Source of the DNA: Flavisolibacter longurius
Lineage (GTDB): Bacteria; Bacteroidota; Bacteroidia; Chitinophagales; Chitinophagaceae
NCBI GenBank assembly: GCA_014163555.1
Contig: JACJGO010000016.1
Location: 1 to 64,000, forward strand
DNA length: 64,000 nt
Direction: 5' to 3'
A program made the translations under genes and the position numbers. The notes beneath the pieces were generated by a model. It had not been told where the DNA came from. It made no database searches and was given only the letters and a program-made list of their open reading frames with translations. Below, one piece after another: positions 28,052 to 36,459 of the stretch (the stretch's first letter is position 1; the number at the start of each line of letters is the position of its first letter).

Positions 28052-28636
28052 ATGCTGCGTAAAATATTAAAATGGACAGGCCTCGTTATTTTGTTTTTGC
28101 TTGTTGGCGTAACCATTGCCACAGCGCTTCGTCAGCACCTTACATATGAGGCACCGTTTCCGGCTATCAAAGCTTCAACTGACAGTACCGTGATTGCAAA
28201 AGGAAAACAGCTGGCACTGGTCACAAAAGGCTGTGTGCACTGCCACAGTCCCATCAACAATATTGACTCGGTGTTAAAACTGGGAGGAGAACCTTCACTG
28301 GCCGGTGCTAAAAAATTTGAAACACCTTTCGGTACGTTTTATACGCCCAACCTGACGCCGGATGCCAAAACCGGCATTGGGGCCATGAGCGATGCCGCCA
28401 TAGCCCGTGTACTGCGCTACGGCGTAAAGAGCAATGGCGAAGCTGTACTGCCTTTTATGCAGGGACTTGATATGAGTGATGCGGACATGACGGCCGTGAT
28501 CTCCTACCTGCGATCACTGAAACCGGTAGAAACCCAGATACCTGAAAATGATTTTACCCTGGTGGGCCGCTTTGCCAAAGCGTTTATGGTCAAGCCATCG
28601 CTTCCGGCACCGCCACCGGCTACGGCAAAAAATTAA
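28052..28636 (+). CDS. Membrane-anchored cytochrome c
   Basis: 194-residue c-type cytochrome. An N-terminal membrane anchor (about residues 6-26, LKWTGLVILFLLVGVTIATA) is followed by a periplasmic single-heme domain. The heme site is CVHCH (Cys61, Cys64, His65). A Met in LPFMQGLDMSD is a candidate sixth ligand. The end is Pro/Ala-rich. It probably passes electrons in respiration or serves a dehydrogenase; no partner gene is adjacent. A terminator follows at 28675. Confidence 0.88.
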   Translation: MLRKILKWTGLVILFLLVGVTIATALRQHLTYEAPFPAIKASTDSTVIAKGKQLALVTKGCVHCHSPINNIDSVLKLGGEPSLAGAKKFETPFGTFYTPNLTPDAKTGIGAMSDAAIARVLRYGVKSNGEAVLPFMQGLDMSDADMTAVISYLRSLKPVETQIPENDFTLVGRFAKAFMVKPSLPAPPPATAKN

Positions 28637-28674
28637 ATCGCAGGAAACATCAAAGCCTATTTCTACAAAATGTA

Positions 28675-28709
28675 AATGTCACCATGTAAAAATGGTGACA
28701 TTCTTTTTA
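28675..28709 (+). terminator. Rho-independent terminator after the cytochrome gene
   Basis: AATGTCACCAT (28675-28685) and ATGGTGACATT (28692-28702) are perfect 11-bp arms with a 6-nt loop, followed by CTTTTTAT. Confidence 0.75.
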
Positions 28710-28773
28710 TGCCCATAAACAGGATACCTTTGGTGAAGAGCCGCCTAGTGCTGGCCTGCCGAAGCTTTCTATT

Positions 28774-29502
28774 ATGAAGATCTGTCTTGCGCAAATGCAA
28801 TCCCATCCCGGCGATATTGCCGCCAATGCAGACCGGCACCTGCAACTGATCCGGCTTGCTGCAGAGCAACGGGCCGATATGATCATCTTTCCTGAACTTT
28901 CTCTTACCAGTTACGAGCCCACGCTGGCCAATAAACTTGCTACAACACCGGAGGATAAGTGCTTTGCTGCCTTCCGGGAAATGAGTGTTGCACAGAACAT
29001 CATTATCGGTATTGGTGCACCGTTGCAACAAGCTGAAGGCATCACCATCGGGCTTCTACTTTTTCATCCCGATGAAAAAATGATCGTATATGAAAAGCAG
29101 TACCTGCATGCAGATGAATACCCTTTTTTTATTCCGGGTAAAAGCAATGACGGGTTGATAGGTGATGACACCAGGATTGCACTGGCCATCTGTTATGAAC
29201 TTTCTGTTCCGGCGCATGCCAAAGCGGCCCTTCAAAACGGTGCGCAAGTTTACCTGGCCAGTGTAGCCAAAACTGCAGAGGGTGTGACAAAGGCAGCGGA
29301 TCGTTTAGCCGGCCTTGCCAGGGAGCATGCCATCACAACGTTGCTGGTGAACTGCGTTGGGCCTTGCGATGGCGTTACCTGCGCCGGCCAATCGGCGGTT
29401 TGGAACAACAGGGGTGAATTGCTGTCGCAACTGGAGGAAAACAGGGAAGGACTCTTGCTGCTGGATACGGAAACCAACGAAGTTGAAACCATCGACTGCT
29501 GA
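28774..29502 (+). CDS. Carbon-nitrogen hydrolase (nitrilase superfamily)
   Basis: 242-residue cytoplasmic amidase-type enzyme. The nitrilase triad is visible as Glu41 (IIFPELSLTSYEP), Lys109 (YEKQYLHADE) and Cys141 (IALAICYELSVPAHA). It hydrolyses a C-N bond of an unidentified amide. It is a single gene, with a TACCTTTG -7 element at 28725-28732. Confidence 0.9.
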   Translation: MKICLAQMQSHPGDIAANADRHLQLIRLAAEQRADMIIFPELSLTSYEPTLANKLATTPEDKCFAAFREMSVAQNIIIGIGAPLQQAEGITIGLLLFHPDEKMIVYEKQYLHADEYPFFIPGKSNDGLIGDDTRIALAICYELSVPAHAKAALQNGAQVYLASVAKTAEGVTKAADRLAGLAREHAITTLLVNCVGPCDGVTCAGQSAVWNNRGELLSQLEENREGLLLLDTETNEVETIDC

Positions 29503-29603
29503 ACCTTCAAAACTTTTTTAAAAATATTTTTTGCCGCCTGTCCGGTTTGCGTCTTTTCATTCGTCAACGTAAAAACCATTTTTAAACACTTAAATCAACT
29601 GTT

Positions 29604-29942
29604 ATGGAAAAGTTCATGCTTATTTTTCACGGCGGCATCAAACAAGATGCATCTCCCGAAGACCTGCAAACGAATATGGACCAGTGGATGACCTGGGTAG
29701 ACAAACTGCAAAAGGAAGGCCGGTATGTTTCCGGCGAAGCCTTGTTGCCGGGTGGTAAACTGGTGAGCGGCAAATCGGCCGTTACCGATGGTCCTTATAC
29801 CGAAGGCAAAGAACTGGTTGGTGGCTTTTTTGTAATTGAAGCCGCTAACATGGACGAAGCGGTTGCCGAATGCCAGCATTATCCCGATTATGACTTTGGT
29901 GGCCAGGTGCAGGTTCGCCCGGTGATGAAGTTTGATATGTAA
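29604..29942 (+). CDS. YCII/DGPF domain protein
   Basis: 112-residue protein of the YCII/DGPF family. The diagnostic stretch is VTDGPYTEGKELVGGFFVIE, preceded by MLIFHGGIKQD. Catalytic or binding function is uncertain in the family. It lies 87 bp upstream of an ECF42-type sigma factor. DGPF genes are the known partners and targets of ECF42 sigma factors, so it is probably transcribed under that sigma factor. Confidence 0.9.
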   Translation: MEKFMLIFHGGIKQDASPEDLQTNMDQWMTWVDKLQKEGRYVSGEALLPGGKLVSGKSAVTDGPYTEGKELVGGFFVIEAANMDEAVAECQHYPDYDFGGQVQVRPVMKFDM

Positions 29943-30029
29943 ACCCAGTTCACGGGTTTACCTGCTCTCAAGTTCACATGTTTAAGAACTTGTAAACTCG
30001 TGAACCCGTGAATTTGTAAACTTGTCCTC
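29943..30029. repeat. GTGAAC/GTAAAC word repeats
   Basis: Units such as TTCACGGGTTTACC, AGTTCACATG, CTTGTAAACTCGTGAAC and CGTGAATTTGTAAACTTG form an imperfect inverted and direct repeat that fills the gap between the DGPF and sigma factor genes. Confidence 0.6.
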
Positions 30030-31307
30030 ATGCCCGGTTCTATCCAGCAGACAGTTGATCATTTTTTCCGGCATGAGTCGGGAAAGATGATCGCTGTTTT
30101 ATCAAAACTGTTAGGACTGCAGCATCTCCAGGCGGCACAGGACATTGCACAGGATACCTTGCTCCAGGCCCTGCAAACCTGGCGCATCAACGGACTGCCC
30201 GATAATCCCAGCGCCTGGCTATACCGGGTGGCCAAAAACAAAGCTGTTGATTATTTGCGCCGCGAAAAAACCTACCGCCGTGTAGAATCGGCGCAGGCCT
30301 ACCTTCTGCAATCCGAATTTGCCTTATACAATACCGTTAGCCAGATTTTTGAAGAAGACGCCATCACCGACAGCCAACTGCGGATGATCTTCGCCTGCTG
30401 CCATCCCTCCATCCCGGTGGAATCGCAAATTGCGGTGGCGCTGAAAACCCTCTGCGGGTTAAGCGTTTCAGAAATTGCCCGTGCTTTTCTGAAAGATGAC
30501 GAAACAATCGCCAAACGCATTTACCGTGCCAGGGAGAAAATGAAAGCAGAGAACATAACACTGGACCTGCCTTCTCCACGGGAATTACCCAAACGATTGG
30601 ATGCGGCCCTGCATTGTTTGTACCTGCTGTTCAACGAAGGCTATAATTCCTCACACCCGGAGCAACTGATCCGCGAAGACTTGTGTGAAGAAGCAATGCG
30701 TCTTGCTTACCTGCTTACACAAACAACATTGACCAATCTTCCCCGCACCAATGCTCTCCTGGCTCTTTTTTGTTTCCAGGCATCCCGCCTGCAGGCAAGA
30801 CTGGATGAAGGCGGGAATATCATCTTGCTAAAACACCAGGACCGGAGCAAGTGGTATCGTCCACTGATTCAAAAAGGATTTTCATTTTTGGATGCGGCCA
30901 CACAGGAAGAAACATCAATTTATCACCTTGAAGCGGCCATTGCTTACCTGCATGCGGTAGCACCTTCGTTTGAAGACACCGACTGGAAGGCGATCTATTA
31001 TCTCTACCAGGTTCTGGCCGATCATCACCCCAGTGTATTTGTTTTTTTGAACAAGGCCATCGCCGCTTCGTATGCTGTCGGAAAAGAAGAAAGCTTAAAA
31101 CAACTGGAAGCGATCAGAGGGTTGGAGAATTATTATCTCTATCATACTGCCATTGGCGAAATTTATGTTGGCCTGCAGCAGCCAGCCATAGCGAAGCAGC
31201 ATTTTCAGAAAGCGTTGTCACTGACACGGTCATTGGCGGAGCAACAGTTGTTGCAGGAAAAGATCAGGGCTTGTGCCGATGATCTCTCGGCGTTTTCGTT
31301 GTCTTAA
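30030..31307 (+). CDS. ECF42-type RNA polymerase sigma factor with long C-terminal extension
   Basis: 425-residue sigma factor. Region 2 (QDIAQDTLLQALQTW and PSAWLYRVAKNKAVDYLRR) and region 4 (LCGLSVSEIARAFLKDDETI, then AKRIYRAREKMK) lie in residues 1 to about 190. A ~230-residue C-terminal extension has LFNEGYNSSHP and helical repeats (TDWKAIYYLYQVL, PSVFVFLNKAIAASYAVGKE), the DUF6596/TPR-like part characteristic of ECF42. No anti-sigma gene is near, as is usual for this group, where the extension is thought to control activity. It should direct transcription of the adjacent DGPF gene and perhaps of the VOC/SRPBCC genes downstream. Confidence 0.92.
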   Translation: MPGSIQQTVDHFFRHESGKMIAVLSKLLGLQHLQAAQDIAQDTLLQALQTWRINGLPDNPSAWLYRVAKNKAVDYLRREKTYRRVESAQAYLLQSEFALYNTVSQIFEEDAITDSQLRMIFACCHPSIPVESQIAVALKTLCGLSVSEIARAFLKDDETIAKRIYRAREKMKAENITLDLPSPRELPKRLDAALHCLYLLFNEGYNSSHPEQLIREDLCEEAMRLAYLLTQTTLTNLPRTNALLALFCFQASRLQARLDEGGNIILLKHQDRSKWYRPLIQKGFSFLDAATQEETSIYHLEAAIAYLHAVAPSFEDTDWKAIYYLYQVLADHHPSVFVFLNKAIAASYAVGKEESLKQLEAIRGLENYYLYHTAIGEIYVGLQQPAIAKQHFQKALSLTRSLAEQQLLQEKIRACADDLSAFSLS

Positions 31308-31394
31308 GTGATTGAACCACGGAGGCACAAAGGCACGGAGGAACACATTGTCTCTGTGATACGCGGTGTTCTTCCTGTCCCTGTGGTGAAAAAA
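31308..31394. repeat. Word-like repeat (CACGGAGGCACAAAGG family)
   Basis: ACCACGGAGGCACAAAGGCACGGAG is followed by a loosely complementary GTTCTTCCTGTCCCTGTGGTG, making a large imperfect hairpin between the converging sigma factor and GlxA-like genes. It may help end transcription. Confidence 0.55.
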
Positions 31395-32384
31395 TTAATT
31401 CTCTACTAAAATTTCTCTCCGCACATATTTTGCCCGGTACTCCATCGGCGATAGACCCGTAAATTTTTTAAACGTGGTGCGAAAGGCTTTGCTGTCGCTG
31501 TAGCCGGCTTTGTACATGGCCTCATTCACATTCTCCCGTTCCCGCTCCAGTGTTTGTTTGGCGGCCTCTATACGTACCCGTTGCATGTACTCCACAATAG
31601 AATTGTACGTGGCCTTACGAAAACGGCGCTCCAGGTTGCGACGGCTCACACCCACTTCTTTTGCCAGGTCATCTACCGAAATCTTTTCGGCATAATTGGC
31701 TTCGATGTAGTCCTGCACTTTTTTCACCGCTTCGTCTTCGTGGCGTTTTTGCGGGCTGAAGATCATAAACGCCGATTGGTTGTTGCGTTCAATTTGTATT
31801 TCGAACACCTTGGAGCAGGTAATGGCCATATCACGGCCCGCCAGTTTTTCAACGATGTACAAAATAAGATTGAGCCAGGAGTAAGCACCGCCGCTGGTGT
31901 AAATGCCGCTGTCGTCGGTGATAATCTTTTCCGGTACCAGGTTTACATCCGGGAACATGCGCCGGAAGTTATCGGCTTCTACCCAGTGCGTTGCACAACG
32001 TTTGCCTTTCAGCAAGCCGGTTGCCGCCAACAGAAACACACCAATGCACAAGGACGCCACCGAAGCGCCGCCCTTGTACTGCTCCGCGATCCAGGGAAGA
32101 AACGCTTTGTTGTCCTCAATTACTTTTCCTTTTTCGCCGTGAATGGCCGGAATGATGATCAGGTCTGTTTGTTTTACATCGTCTATCAATACATCGGGAT
32201 GGATGCGAAACAGGCCGCGGTACATGGCCGTTTCCTGGCTTAACCCTACCAGTTGTACTTTAAACATCGGTGCCTTTCCGGCACGGGCCAGCATGGAATT
32301 GATCTCCGAAAAAATCTGGTGAGTGCCTTCGATGTTTACCAGGCTGCAGTTGCCTTCCGGAACCAGGATAGAGATGTGTTTCAT
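31395..32384 (-). CDS. GlxA-like AraC family regulator with DJ-1/PfpI domain
   Basis: 329-residue regulator. The N-terminal ~200 residues are a DJ-1/PfpI (glutamine amidotransferase-like) sensor domain, with the nucleophile-elbow-like ASLCIGVFLLAATGLLKGK and THWVEAD. The C-terminal AraC domain has VDDLAKEVGVSRRNLERRF and ANEAMYKAGYSDSKAFRTTF-like second HTH (NEAMYKAGYSDSKAFRTTFK), ending FTGLSPMEYRAKY. It is divergent from the VOC gene at 32511, which it may control (inference). Confidence 0.91.
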   Translation of the reverse strand: MKHISILVPEGNCSLVNIEGTHQIFSEINSMLARAGKAPMFKVQLVGLSQETAMYRGLFRIHPDVLIDDVKQTDLIIIPAIHGEKGKVIEDNKAFLPWIAEQYKGGASVASLCIGVFLLAATGLLKGKRCATHWVEADNFRRMFPDVNLVPEKIITDDSGIYTSGGAYSWLNLILYIVEKLAGRDMAITCSKVFEIQIERNNQSAFMIFSPQKRHEDEAVKKVQDYIEANYAEKISVDDLAKEVGVSRRNLERRFRKATYNSIVEYMQRVRIEAAKQTLERERENVNEAMYKAGYSDSKAFRTTFKKFTGLSPMEYRAKYVRREILVEN

Positions 32385-32444
32385 TTTTTAAAAATACGGG
32401 AACTCTTTGGCGTAATCAACCCCTTTAATCGGCGCATTTGCACA

Positions 32445-32475
32445 TTGCAAATGGTAAAAAAGCGGCGCACCTTTG
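32445..32475 (+). promoter_or_regulatory. Candidate promoter of the VOC gene
   Basis: TTG at 32445-32447 and CACCTTTG at 32468-32475, with a 20-bp spacer; the -7 element has one mismatch to TAnnTTTG. The leader would be about 30 nt. Confidence 0.4.
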
Positions 32476-32510
32476 TTGTGTGATGACGCTCTTTTCAAAA
32501 TCCTCCAAGC

Positions 32511-32879
32511 ATGAGCAACCGGGTCATTTATTTTGAGATTCCTTCTGCCAACCCCGATGCCAACCGGCAGTTTTATGAGCAGGTGTTTGGCTGGCAGTTT
32601 CAGCAGTGGGGAGCACAGGACTACTGGTTTGCCAATACCGGCGATGATGGGGAACGTGGCATTAACGGCGCCGTGATTCGTGAAGTGGGGCCGCAGCAAC
32701 CGGTGATCAACACCATTTCGGTGGACGATATTGACGAAGCTGTAAAACGCATTACCCAAGCCGGCGGCACGGTGTACAGGCCAAAAAAAGCCATACCAAC
32801 CGTTGGATGGATTGCGTTCTTTACCGATCCTGACGACAATATTTTTGGCCTGCTGCAGGAAGACAGGGAAGCGAGGTGA
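32511..32879 (+). CDS. VOC family protein (glyoxalase/bleomycin-resistance fold)
   Basis: 122-residue protein with the beta-alpha-beta-beta-beta fold: VIYFEIPSANPDANRQFYEQ, FGWQFQQWG, then the second half DEAVKRITQAGGTVYRPKKA and FTDPDDNIFGLLQE. This family binds metals and small molecules; the substrate is not known. It opens a run of small VOC/SRPBCC genes in the neighbourhood of the ECF42 sigma factor. Confidence 0.88.
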   Translation: MSNRVIYFEIPSANPDANRQFYEQVFGWQFQQWGAQDYWFANTGDDGERGINGAVIREVGPQQPVINTISVDDIDEAVKRITQAGGTVYRPKKAIPTVGWIAFFTDPDDNIFGLLQEDREAR

Positions 32880-32941
32880 GTGCAAGAGGCAATTGACAAC
32901 AAGCAATCGGCAAATAGCTATCACGATAACAACCATCAGTT

Positions 32942-33358
32942 ATGACACAGATCAATGCTTATCTCAATTTCAACGGCAACTGCCGTGAAGCCATGCAATT
33001 TTACAAAGACTGTTTTGGCGGTGAACTTTTTCTGCAGCCGATCAAAGACACGCCAATGGAAGCGCAATGCCCGGCGGGAAAGGAAAACGATATCATGCAT
33101 GCATCGCTTACCGGCGACGGCTTTGTGCTGATGGCTTCAGATATGATCGGTCCGCAGGGTTATCAACCGGGAAATAATTTTTCACTCAGCATCAATTGCC
33201 AGAGTGAAGAGCAGTTGCGATCATTGTTTGGTAAACTTTCCGAAGGCGGACAGGTGTTCATGCCCGTTCGTGAGCAGTTCTGGGGAGCTTTGTTTGGAGC
33301 GCTGTCTGATAAATTCGGTACTCAATGGATGTTAAACTACGATAAACCCAAAGCATAA
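32942..33358 (+). CDS. VOC family protein, PhnB-like
   Basis: 138-residue protein of the PhnB/3-demethylubiquinone-methyltransferase-like VOC group: INAYLNFNGNCREAMQFYKD at the start, DIMHASLTGDGFVLMASDM in the middle, and FWGALFGALSDKFGTQWML at the end. It is not expected to be a methyltransferase. The gap from 32880 has short CAATTG/CAATCGG repeats. It is 18 bp before the SRPBCC gene and probably in one operon with it. Confidence 0.9.
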   Translation: MTQINAYLNFNGNCREAMQFYKDCFGGELFLQPIKDTPMEAQCPAGKENDIMHASLTGDGFVLMASDMIGPQGYQPGNNFSLSINCQSEEQLRSLFGKLSEGGQVFMPVREQFWGALFGALSDKFGTQWMLNYDKPKA

Positions 33359-33376
33359 AACCAAAAACCATACATC

Positions 33377-33907
33377 ATGAAAATTTTAAAACGCATCCTG
33401 ATCGGCATTGTTGCCATTATAGCGGTATTGCTCCTGACAGCATTATTCGTTAACAAAGATTATAACGTAGAACGTTCGGTTTCCATCAACAAACCCAAAG
33501 AGCAGGTATTCTCTTTTGTAAAGCAGGCAAGAAACCAGGACCAGTATAACAAGTGGATCCAGGCCGATCCGCAGGTGAAAAAAACGTATCGCGGTGAAGA
33601 TGGAACGGTGGGTTTTGTATATGCCTGGGAAAGCAATGAAGTAGGAAAGGGCGAACAGGAAATCAGCAGCATTCGTGAGGGTGAGCAGATTGATTTTGCC
33701 CTGCGTTTCAAAGAACCGTTTGAAAGCAACGCCGCTGCCCGCATGATCACTGAAACCGTTGCCGACAACCAAACCAAAGTAAGCTGGCGCATGGAAGGCA
33801 GCAGTCCTTATCCCATGAACCTGATGAATCTTTTTGTGCCTTCTGTTTTGGGAAAAGATCTTGAAACCAGTCTGGCAAATTTGAAAACGGTGCTGGAAAA
33901 ACAATAA
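33377..33907 (+). CDS. SRPBCC family protein with N-terminal membrane anchor
   Basis: 176-residue protein. Residues 5-26 form a hydrophobic anchor (ILIGIVAIIAVLLLTALFV). The rest is a polyketide-cyclase-like SRPBCC domain (VERSVSINKPKEQVFSFVKQ, DGTVGFVYAWES, TKVSWRMEGSSPYPMNLMN). It probably binds a hydrophobic ligand near the membrane. It lies 18 bp after the PhnB-like gene. Confidence 0.88.
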   Translation: MKILKRILIGIVAIIAVLLLTALFVNKDYNVERSVSINKPKEQVFSFVKQARNQDQYNKWIQADPQVKKTYRGEDGTVGFVYAWESNEVGKGEQEISSIREGEQIDFALRFKEPFESNAAARMITETVADNQTKVSWRMEGSSPYPMNLMNLFVPSVLGKDLETSLANLKTVLEKQ

Positions 33908-33987
33908 GAGCAGTATTTTTCAAAATCACTTTCGACTTCTAACACTTCACATGTAAACCTTATTCATTCACCTTTTAATTCATAACA

Positions 33988-34428
33988 ATGGCAACCATGA
34001 TTTTTATCAACCTGGCGGTAAAGGATCTGCAACGTTCGATGGATTTTTTTACGCAGTTAGGGTACACGTTCAACAAACAATATACCGACGAGAAAGCGGC
34101 CTGCCTGGTGATCAGCGATACCATTTATGCCATGCTATTGACGGAACCATTCTTCAAAGGGTTTATCCCTGGAAAAGAGCTTGCCGATACCAGCAAAACA
34201 AAAGAAGTGTTGCTGGCGCTTTCTTCAGACAGCAAGGATGGTGTGAATGATTTAGCCGACAAGGCCATTGCGGCCGGTGGCAAACAGTTCCGCGATCCCG
34301 AAGACCATGGCTTTATGTACAGCCGCAGCTTTGAAGACCTGGATGGGCATGTGTGGGAAGTGGTATGGATGGACCCGGCTGCAGAGATGCCGCAGGAAGC
34401 CGCAACACCGGAAGTGGCGGCGCAATAG
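33988..34428 (+). CDS. VOC family protein
   Basis: 146-residue VOC protein: MIFINLAVKDLQRSMDFFTQ, LGYTFNKQYTDEKAACLVIS, and the second half DKAIAAGGKQFRDPEDHGFM, SRSFEDLDGHVWEVVWMD. The Glu in HVWEVVWMD is the usual metal ligand position. The tail is Ala/Glu-rich. It is likely co-regulated with the genes before it. Confidence 0.9.
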   Translation: MATMIFINLAVKDLQRSMDFFTQLGYTFNKQYTDEKAACLVISDTIYAMLLTEPFFKGFIPGKELADTSKTKEVLLALSSDSKDGVNDLADKAIAAGGKQFRDPEDHGFMYSRSFEDLDGHVWEVVWMDPAAEMPQEAATPEVAAQ

Positions 34429-34476
34429 GCAATTCGCAAAATGGAATAACATTTATAATATTCAATTGAAGAGAAC

Positions 34477-34510
34477 AAAAAGCGCATTCGAACCGGATGC
34501 GTTTTTTGTT
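34477..34510 (+). terminator. Rho-independent terminator after the VOC gene
   Basis: Arms 34477-34490 and 34494-34507 pair with one mismatch and one G-U pair (core GCATTCG/CGGATGC), followed by TTTTTTGTTTTT. It ends the VOC/SRPBCC run. Confidence 0.65.
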
Positions 34511-34639
34511 TTTAGGTCGCTACTGATTTGTTCCGCTACTTCAACACGGCTTTGTAAGGTTCAACATCATTGTGTAAAACATTTAACGGCCCTAAACCTC
34601 CTTTACAGTAAATTCAACCTTTCTTAAAAAGATCAGATC

Positions 34640-35047
34640 ATGTCCACGCAAAGCCGCAAATCATTTTTGACAACATCTGCTGTTATTACGGCCGGACTGG
34701 CCGCCAATGTGCTTTCCGCTTTTTCGGAGCCCGAAAAAAAAGGTATTATTCACCACGTATTTTTTTGGCTGAAGAACCCGGATTCAAAAGAGGACCTGGC
34801 AAAACTGCTTGCCGGGCTGGAAACCCTTCGCAAGATCAAGCAGATCAAAAAACTCTACATCGGCGTGCCGGCCGCTACCGAAAAACGCGATGTGGTGGAC
34901 CACAGCTACCAGGCTTCCGAACTGATGTTCTTCGATAACCTTGCCGACCAAAAGTCCTACCAGGACGATCCCATTCACCAGAAATTTATCGCCGATTGTT
35001 CGCACCTCTGGAGCAAGGTGGTGGTGTATGACGTGCAAGACATTTAA
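34640..35047 (+). CDS. Dabb (stress-responsive alpha-beta barrel) protein with signal peptide
   Basis: 135-residue protein. The N-terminus (QSRKSFLTTSAVITAGLAAN) is a Tat-like signal with a Ser-Arg-Lys-Ser-Phe core rather than a full twin-arginine motif. The mature part is a Dabb domain (IHHVFFWLKNPDSKEDLAKL, then VDHSYQASELMFFDN and YQDDPIHQKFI). The family forms dimeric ferredoxin-like barrels of mixed function. It is probably periplasmic. Confidence 0.87.
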   Translation: MSTQSRKSFLTTSAVITAGLAANVLSAFSEPEKKGIIHHVFFWLKNPDSKEDLAKLLAGLETLRKIKQIKKLYIGVPAATEKRDVVDHSYQASELMFFDNLADQKSYQDDPIHQKFIADCSHLWSKVVVYDVQDI

Positions 35048-35154
35048 ACACGGATTTTTACACGGATGGCACGAATTGTCATTGCTTGCATGCGGTTAAC
35101 CCGGGATGCCAGGCTTGTTGATCTGCGGTGGCTGGGTGAAAAATTTCTTTACAG

Positions 35155-35373
35155 TTACAAGTACTTCTTTAAAAACAGGAAGAGGCGCTGCCGAATCTCC
35201 GGGGCATCAAACATCGGCCCGTAATGCGGGGCACCGGGAACAATGATCAATTCATTCGGCACGCCGTTTACATTGAGCCAGCCACTCAGCAACCGCGATT
35301 GCGTGTTGGCGACAGATTCATCTTTCTCCCCGTTTACGATCAGGAAAGGCGGATCGCCTTTGTCCACATAGCT
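35155..35373 (-). pseudogene. C-terminal fragment of the alpha/beta hydrolase gene split by the IS110 element
   Basis: The last 73 codons of the hydrolase, cut from its 5' part by the insertion at 35374/36689. It carries the Asp of the triad (FLIVNGEKDESVA) and the His (PGAPHYGPMF). Without the element the frame runs straight from the fragment at 36691. A GTG at 35367 could start a 70-residue peptide, but it would lack the nucleophile and oxyanion hole. Confidence 0.88.
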
Positions 35374-35399
35374 GATTGCTATGGTAAAACCAAATGTTT

Positions 35400-36422
35400 T
35401 TAAATCGCTGTGGATAGTGGTGCCACATAGGGTTGCTGTTTGTTGACAACGGCTACCACACGCAATGCAATCTTGTTTCGAACGGCATTGAGAACGCTCA
35501 TGGTGTGTTTGCCTTCCGCTCGTTTTCGCTCGTAGTAGTGTTTAAACTCAGGGTAGTAGCGGACGGCAATGAGGGCACATAAGTGGAGCATGCATTTCAG
35601 TTCTTTATTGGCCATGGAATGAACCCGGTTGCGCCCTTTTATACTAATGCCGCTTGTATGTTGGAATGGCACCACACCAGCATAGGAGCCCAGCTGCTTG
35701 CCGCTGACCTTGAGAGCAAAGTTGTTCGTGCACCTGATGATGTGCAGGGCTGTTACATGTCCCACGCCTGGAACACTCACCAGGAGCTGATAGTTTCTGC
35801 GGATGCGCTCATCTTCTTGGACAAGTTGTTTTAACTGCTTTTCAATTTCCAAGATGGATTTTTTCAGCCCTTCAATCGCTGCTTTGTGGGCTTTTTCCAT
35901 GAGCGTTTGTACTGAGGCAGGATTGGAGAGCTTCAACTCTTTCAGATACGTCAAGATGCCATTCAGCTGGGTGAGAAGTTTACTGCGTGAGGCTAGCAGG
36001 TCTTTTAGCTTTAGAAATACGGGATCTAATACTGGCGTGGCTTTCAGCTCATCGGCGTGTTTGAGGGCATAACTGCACAGGCGCTGACTGTCCACTTTAT
36101 CGTTCTTGCCTCGAGCAATACCAAAGCTCCACTTGATGTGGGCTGCGTTGCCGATGTGAATGGGCAATCCATGTTCGCTGCAGTATTTCCAAAGCAGGCG
36201 GTGATACATGCCCGTGTTTTCAATCACCAGCAGGCTGTACTCATTAAAGTTCACCTTGAGCGATACCAGCCATTTGTGGAATGCTTTCAGCCCAGCAGCG
36301 GTATTGGAAAAGCGTTCCGTTAGCATAGGTTGCTTTTGGTGATTAACAACTTTTACGACCGACACATCAAAGTGCGGTTTGGAAACATCGATGCCTAGGA
36401 AAGTTTTTGTGTGCTGTACCAT
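35400..36422 (-). CDS. IS110-family transposase (recombinase)
   Basis: 340-residue recombinase, complete. The N-terminal RuvC-like DEDD domain shows Asp in FLGIDVSKPHFDV, Glu in VIENTGMYHRLLW and the Asp pair in GKNDKVDSQRL. A coiled-coil linker spans about 140-200. The C-terminal transposase_20 domain has LVSVPGVGHVTALHIIR and YAGVVPFQHTSGISIKGRNR, whose Ser (TSG) is the expected catalytic nucleophile. These enzymes join DNA with a bridge RNA guide rather than through terminal inverted repeats. All key residues are present, so the element may be active. Confidence 0.95.
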   Translation of the reverse strand: MVQHTKTFLGIDVSKPHFDVSVVKVVNHQKQPMLTERFSNTAAGLKAFHKWLVSLKVNFNEYSLLVIENTGMYHRLLWKYCSEHGLPIHIGNAAHIKWSFGIARGKNDKVDSQRLCSYALKHADELKATPVLDPVFLKLKDLLASRSKLLTQLNGILTYLKELKLSNPASVQTLMEKAHKAAIEGLKKSILEIEKQLKQLVQEDERIRRNYQLLVSVPGVGHVTALHIIRCTNNFALKVSGKQLGSYAGVVPFQHTSGISIKGRNRVHSMANKELKCMLHLCALIAVRYYPEFKHYYERKRAEGKHTMSVLNAVRNKIALRVVAVVNKQQPYVAPLSTAI

Positions 36423-36459
36423 CGTTTAGGTTTTGCTTTCACGGCAAATGAGCCAACCA

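Noticed and set aside
31308-31394. Possible small RNA or CRISPR-like repeat after the sigma factor
   Set aside because: The repeat units are degenerate without regular spacers; it fits the intergenic word repeats.
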